A stretch of 8,480 nt of DNA, taken from NCBI GenBank assembly GCA_025362915.1, contig JANYEU010000047.1:1-8480 (forward strand), given 5' to 3'. The notes under the pieces are model-generated. The model saw only the letters and a list, made by a program, of their open reading frames with translations. It was not told the DNA's origin and did not search any database. The DNA comes from Chitinophagaceae bacterium. GTDB taxonomy: Bacteria; Bacteroidota; Bacteroidia; Chitinophagales; Chitinophagaceae. The position numbers and the translations under genes are program-made. Shown one piece after another: positions 6,284-8,480 of the stretch; the stretch's first letter is position 1; each line of letters opens with the position of its first letter.

Positions 6284-7285
6284 ATGAAAAATAGATATAA
6301 CCTACCGCTGTTACTTATGCTGTGCCTGATGGCATTTGCTTGTAAAAAGAATATTACGAGTGACTCAGCTGCAATAAATAATTTATTTACTGATACGGTT
6401 CCTGCCATCAAACTTAATGAGCCCCAATTGCTTTCATTTAGCAATGGCAATAATGCCTCTATTGTTAAATGGAGAGTTTTTCCAAACAGCAATTATTCCA
6501 TTAGTACGGCGGGCATATATGCTTCCCTATTGTTCAGAAAGGCGGGAGTTTATAGTGTATCTGCGAATTTAAACAACACTCAAGCCACTTATATAATTAC
6601 CGTTTCTGATAGTTTTTATAGCGATTTGGATAGTGGCTTTAGCTTAAGGGCATCAAAAATAGTAAATGTATTGCCAAACGAGGCCGTTGGGTTTACTGTA
6701 AACAATTCACCAAATTCTAGTGGTTTTGTCTGGACAACCACTGGAAATATAAGCTCGGCCAATACGGCAAGCAACCCCGCTTTCTTTGGTTTTGGTAGCG
6801 GATCTACCGGTACTGTAACATTGATGGTTGGCAATCAAACTAGAAGCCGCACGATATGGTTGGCAAATCCATTAGTCAATAATCCATCTATTGATACAGT
6901 TCCTTTTATTTTCTTCGATAAATTAATCATTACCCCTTCCGTACAAAAGGATGGCACAGGCAATAAGTTTTTGATAATTACCGCCAATACTGGCTATAAT
7001 TATCAAGGCAGCACAGATAGTATATTAAATATTCTGGAAACTACTGGTCAAGAATTTACTGTAAATTACGGCGGAGTTGTAATGGCTTCTGTGCCAAGTG
7101 CCAATGCGAAACCTGCTTCTTGTAGCAATATTATAAAAAACATGAGTGTTGGTGCACATGCCTTTAGGATTAATTTTGGCGATGACACCTATACAGGAAC
7201 AGTTACTTTGAGCGCATCAGGAACTTATACTTTTAATTGGGCAAACAATAATGAGGTTTCTATTTATCCGTTGGTGGTTCAGTAA
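6284..7285 (+). CDS. Putative lipoprotein with PKD/Ig-like domains
   Basis: The 333-aa product starts with a short lipoprotein signal (MKNRYNLPLLLMLCLMAFAC). Cys20 followed by K-K is the likely lipidation site, and the lipobox AFAC is loose but acceptable for Bacteroidota. Two beta-sandwich segments resembling PKD/Ig-like folds follow. One is ~45-108, with VKWRVFPNS and a later AGVYSVSAN. The other is ~115-195, with GFVWTTTG and GSTGTVTLMVGN. The region ~205-333 is a further beta-rich domain beginning DTVPFIFFDKLIITPSV and ending in SGTYTFNWAN and YPLVVQ; I do not recognise it. No catalytic motif is visible. The protein is expected to be anchored in a membrane, probably the outer membrane. 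It stands alone behind a hairpin, separated by 114 bp from the LamG gene, and its function is unknown. Confidence 0.8.
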   Translation: MKNRYNLPLLLMLCLMAFACKKNITSDSAAINNLFTDTVPAIKLNEPQLLSFSNGNNASIVKWRVFPNSNYSISTAGIYASLLFRKAGVYSVSANLNNTQATYIITVSDSFYSDLDSGFSLRASKIVNVLPNEAVGFTVNNSPNSSGFVWTTTGNISSANTASNPAFFGFGSGSTGTVTLMVGNQTRSRTIWLANPLVNNPSIDTVPFIFFDKLIITPSVQKDGTGNKFLIITANTGYNYQGSTDSILNILETTGQEFTVNYGGVVMASVPSANAKPASCSNIIKNMSVGAHAFRINFGDDTYTGTVTLSASGTYTFNWANNNEVSIYPLVVQ

Positions 7286-7420
7286 TACTTTTGATTTGAA
7301 TAATAAAAGATGATTCAATCAAATATAATATTGGTATAACTTTGAAAGGGAAATACAATTGAAATTAATTAATTTTTATCAGTCAATCATCCTTAAAACT
7401 AGGCCATTGTAAGAGAACAC
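7286..7420. other. Intergenic region between the lipoprotein gene and the heptad repeats
   Basis: This AT-rich stretch holds two exact matches to the Bacteroidota -7 element TAnnTTTG: TACTTTTG at 7286-7293 and TAACTTTG at 7337-7344. Neither has a good -33 TTTG at 19-21 bp upstream, so a promoter for the downstream repeat/sigma region is possible but weak. No terminator hairpin with a T-run was seen after the lipoprotein gene. Confidence 0.35.
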
Positions 7421-7546
7421 TTGGTAAAAGAAGAAATAGATTTTACAAAAGAAGAAGAAGACTTGACAAAAGAAGGAACAGATTTTACAAAAGAGGAAAG
7501 CGATTTTACCAAGGAAGGAGTTACCTTGGCAAAAGAAAATGCGAAA
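7421..7546 (+). repeat. 21-bp tandem repeat, six units
   Basis: Units start at 7421, 7442, 7463, 7484, 7505 and 7526, with consensus TTKACAAAAGAAGAANNNGAT. The last two units are the most divergent. The array is purine-rich on the + strand and lies about 50 bp before the start of the sigma factor gene, inside what would be its leader if transcription starts upstream. There are no spacers, so it is not a CRISPR array. Confidence 0.85.
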
Positions 7547-7549
7547 TAA
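7421..7549 (+). CDS. Possible 42-aa heptapeptide-repeat peptide (TTG start, uncertain)
   Basis: Six 7-codon units read L/F-T-K-E-(E/G)-x-D, for example FTKEEED, LTKEGTD and FTKEESD, ending LAKENAK before TAA 7547-7549. Differences between units fall largely at third codon positions and are synonymous at conserved sites (ACA/ACC, AAA/AAG, GAA/GAG, GAT/GAC). That favours the + frame as the one that was or is translated. There is no ATG: the frame is closed by TAG at 7400, and the only usual start is TTG 7421, with AAGAGA just upstream as a weak ribosome-binding site. The peptide would be a highly charged helix with one bulky hydrophobic residue per heptad. It may instead be a remnant of a longer gene, or an untranslated repeat. 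Confidence 0.3.
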   Translation: MVKEEIDFTKEEEDLTKEGTDFTKEESDFTKEGVTLAKENAK

Positions 7550-7598
7550 TGTTCCTGGTGCGTCCAGATTTGGGTGCGTATGAACATAAAAGAAGAAT

Positions 7599-7877
7599 TT
7601 GACAGACAACTTAAACATATTGCTTAAAGGGTGTATCAGGTATGATAGGCTTAGTCAGGAGAAACTGTATCAACAGGTTTACCCCGACCTGTTTGCGTTG
7701 TGCCATAAATTTTTTGATGATGAACATGATATTCTTACCGCATTGAATAACGGAATGATGAGTGTGTTTAATAATATTGAAAAATATGATACAAGAAAAG
7801 GCGACCTATATGGATGGATTTATAGCATAGTTCGCAATGCGGCTATTTCTGTAGTACGCATAAAAAACGAGAAATGA
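7599..7877 (+). CDS. ECF-type sigma factor, N-terminal (sigma2) half
   Basis: The start is TTG at 7599. An in-frame TAA at 7587 excludes anything further upstream, and A/G-rich sequence (AAAGAAGAA) precedes it. The 92 aa match region 2 of sigma-70 family ECF factors: LLKGCIRYDRLSQEKLYQQV, an acidic FFDDEHDILTALNNGMMSVF segment where core-polymerase contacts lie, then KYDTRKGDLYGWIYSIVRNA and an end at RIKNEK. Region 4 is missing from this frame and is encoded directly downstream in the -1 frame. Adding one A to the A6 run at 7862-7867 gives RIKKREMITNEL in a single frame and an intact sigma factor of about 184 aa, a normal ECF length. As it stands this half could bind core polymerase but lacks the -35-recognition domain. 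It may be a frameshifted gene, a sequence error, or a recoded gene. Confidence 0.85.
   Translation: MTDNLNILLKGCIRYDRLSQEKLYQQVYPDLFALCHKFFDDEHDILTALNNGMMSVFNNIEKYDTRKGDLYGWIYSIVRNAAISVVRIKNEK
7862..7868 (+). other. Candidate -1 slippery heptamer A AAA AAC
   Basis: The sequence A_AAA_AAC sits in the correct phase relative to the sigma2 frame (codons AAA 7863-7865 and AAC 7866-7868). It fits X_XXY_YYZ exactly, and the zero-frame stop TGA (7875-7877) comes two codons later. A -1 slip would give RIKNREMITNEL and join both halves. A7 to A6 homopolymer loss is the simpler explanation, and no downstream pseudoknot was worked out. Confidence 0.4.
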
Positions 7878-8152
7878 TAACGAATGAATTAGTGGGGGAT
7901 ATGCAGTTGGAAGCAAGCGTAAACCCCCTGAGCGACTTTGATGAAGAAGTGATTTTGTCCTTTTTATCAACTATGAGTGCAAGTACACGGGCAGTATTTA
8001 ACCTATTTTACATTGAAGGATTCTTGATAAAAGAAATATCCCAGTGCTTGGATATGAAAGAAGGAACAGTGAAATGGCATTTGAGCGAAAGCAGGGCTAA
8101 ACTGAAAACAAATTTTTATGGACAGTTAAAATATGGTGTCTATGCAAAATAA
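7874..8152 (+). CDS. ECF-type sigma factor, C-terminal (sigma4) half
   Basis: This frame overlaps the sigma2 half by ATGA (7874-7877). It encodes a linker (MITNELVGDMQLEASVNPLS) and then a region 4 helix-turn-helix. The pattern is STRAVFNLFYIEGFLIKEIS, then CLDMKEGTVKWHLSESRAKL, typical of ECF sigma4 domains that read the -35 element. The end is TAA 8150-8152. The ATG at 7874 could in principle start a free sigma4 protein, since the ATGA overlap permits translational coupling. The pair nevertheless looks like one sigma factor interrupted by a single-base loss. The downstream membrane protein overlaps this ORF by 11 bp, as in sigma/anti-sigma operons. Confidence 0.85.
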   Translation: MITNELVGDMQLEASVNPLSDFDEEVILSFLSTMSASTRAVFNLFYIEGFLIKEISQCLDMKEGTVKWHLSESRAKLKTNFYGQLKYGVYAK

Positions 8153-8480
8153 TTTTGAAAATACAAAAGAACAAGGAGGCACACACCCATCCGTTTCATT
8201 CGAAAAAGCTTGGGCTAGTTTACAGCCACAACTAGACATAGAAGCAGAAAGAAGAAAGAAAAAAAGGAGACGGGTTGTTTTCTTTTGGCTGAGCTTGATT
8301 GCTATTTGTTTAGTGTCAGGATTAGTTTATAAGAATGGGAATACTGGGGGCAATGGCATTGTGGGTAAAACCAATTTACCAAAAGTGTATGTTAAACCTA
8401 CTTCGCCAATTGTAAACATTGTTCCAATACTCATCATTACAGGAACAATGTTTACAATTGGCGAAGTAGGTTTAACATAC
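8142..8480 (+). CDS. Partial one-pass membrane protein downstream of sigma factor (probable anti-sigma or signalling partner)
   Basis: The ATG at 8142 lies inside the end of the sigma4 ORF, and the frame is open to the window end (113 codons, no stop). The N-terminus is cytoplasmic in character, with SFEKAWASLQPQL (~19-31), the short W..L..L helix often seen in such proteins. A very basic stretch follows (ERRKKKRRR, 36-44) and then one transmembrane helix (VVFFWLSLIAICLVSGLVY, 45-63), so the remainder is expected in the periplasm. The 11-bp overlap with the sigma gene implies co-translation. Chitinophagaceae often pair ECF sigma factors with proteins of this N-in, one-TM layout, some carrying a C-terminal beta-barrel, but the C-terminal part is not visible here. 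Codons 101-113 lie in the right arm of an inverted repeat and may not be genuine protein sequence. Confidence 0.7.
   Translation, partial: MQNNFENTKEQGGTHPSVSFEKAWASLQPQLDIEAERRKKKRRRVVFFWLSLIAICLVSGLVYKNGNTGGNGIVGKTNLPKVYVKPTSPIVNIVPILIITGTMFTIGEVGLTY
8387..8480. repeat. Perfect 39-bp inverted repeat at the window end
   Basis: The left arm (8387-8425) and right arm (8442-8480) are exact reverse complements around a 16-nt spacer (8426-8441). Starting at the loop, GGAACAATG in the right arm mirrors CATTGTTCC in the left, and so on to the last base of the window. The right arm ends exactly at the window end, so the palindrome may continue. It lies inside a coding frame. A foldback (assembly or amplification) artefact at a contig end is the leading explanation; a real hairpin cannot be excluded. 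Confidence 0.9.

Noticed and set aside
7421..7546. CRISPR-like array
   Set aside because: The repeats are directly adjacent 21-bp units with no spacers and with codon-like divergence.
7399..7587. Minus-strand ORF of 62 codons across the 21-bp repeats with an S-F-V-K-S pattern
   Set aside because: It is the antisense reading of the tandem repeat. Synonymous third-position variation supports the + frame instead, and its neighbours are all on the + strand.
7580..7627. 15-codon ORF with an ATG at 7580 overlapping the sigma start, as an alternative N-terminus or leader peptide
   Set aside because: It is in a different frame from the sigma factor and ends after 15 codons. The TTG at 7599 gives a normal ECF N-terminus, so no extra feature is needed.

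Overview
The window looks like Bacteroidota DNA, probably Chitinophagales (Chitinophagaceae-like), although the exact placement is inference. The reasons are an AT-rich composition, A-rich ribosome-binding regions, and three secreted proteins built from a fibronectin-like 'LPV..W.TA.E....Y.VQRS.DG' module plus a C-terminal type IX secretion (T9SS) type A sorting domain ('YPNP..F'). There is also a PKD/Ig-like lipoprotein and an ECF-type sigma factor followed by a membrane protein of the type often paired with such sigma factors. Everything real is on the + strand.

Layout. At 2-540 is the 3' end of a T9SS cargo gene. At 701-3352 is a gene for a surface protein with a signal peptide, about eleven 20-residue YopM/IpaH-like leucine-rich repeats, a SdrD_B-like domain, DUF7619/DUF11-like beta-domains, a fibronectin-like module and a sorting domain. 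It is broken into three reading frames. At 3530-6169 is a gene for a secreted protein with three LamG/concanavalin-like lectin domains, the same fibronectin-like module and a sorting domain interrupted by a stop codon. At 6284-7285 is a lipoprotein with PKD/Ig-like domains. At 7421-7549 are six 21-bp tandem repeats that can be read as a heptapeptide-repeat peptide. At 7599-8152 is an ECF-type sigma factor split into sigma2 and sigma4 halves. From 8142 to the window end is a one-pass membrane protein (probable anti-sigma or signalling partner) that runs into a perfect 39-bp inverted repeat.

How the genes fit together. The first three genes encode extracellular adhesin- or lectin-like proteins expected to cross the outer membrane through the T9SS. 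The lipoprotein may sit with them at the cell surface. The sigma/membrane-protein pair is a separate regulatory unit whose targets cannot be read from the window.

The most striking pattern is that all three T9SS genes lose or shift frame at or inside the C-terminal sorting domain. Each also carries a short heptanucleotide repeat at the junction between the fibronectin-like module and that domain. In the second gene the junction is exactly 7 nt shorter than in the other two (29 nt instead of 36 nt). Restoring one repeat unit restores both the frame and the alignment, which is what a repeat-slippage on/off switch for secretion would look like. The same gene has another frameshift, and the sigma gene is split at an A-run that is also a canonical -1 slippery heptamer, so sequencing error and gene decay are serious alternatives.
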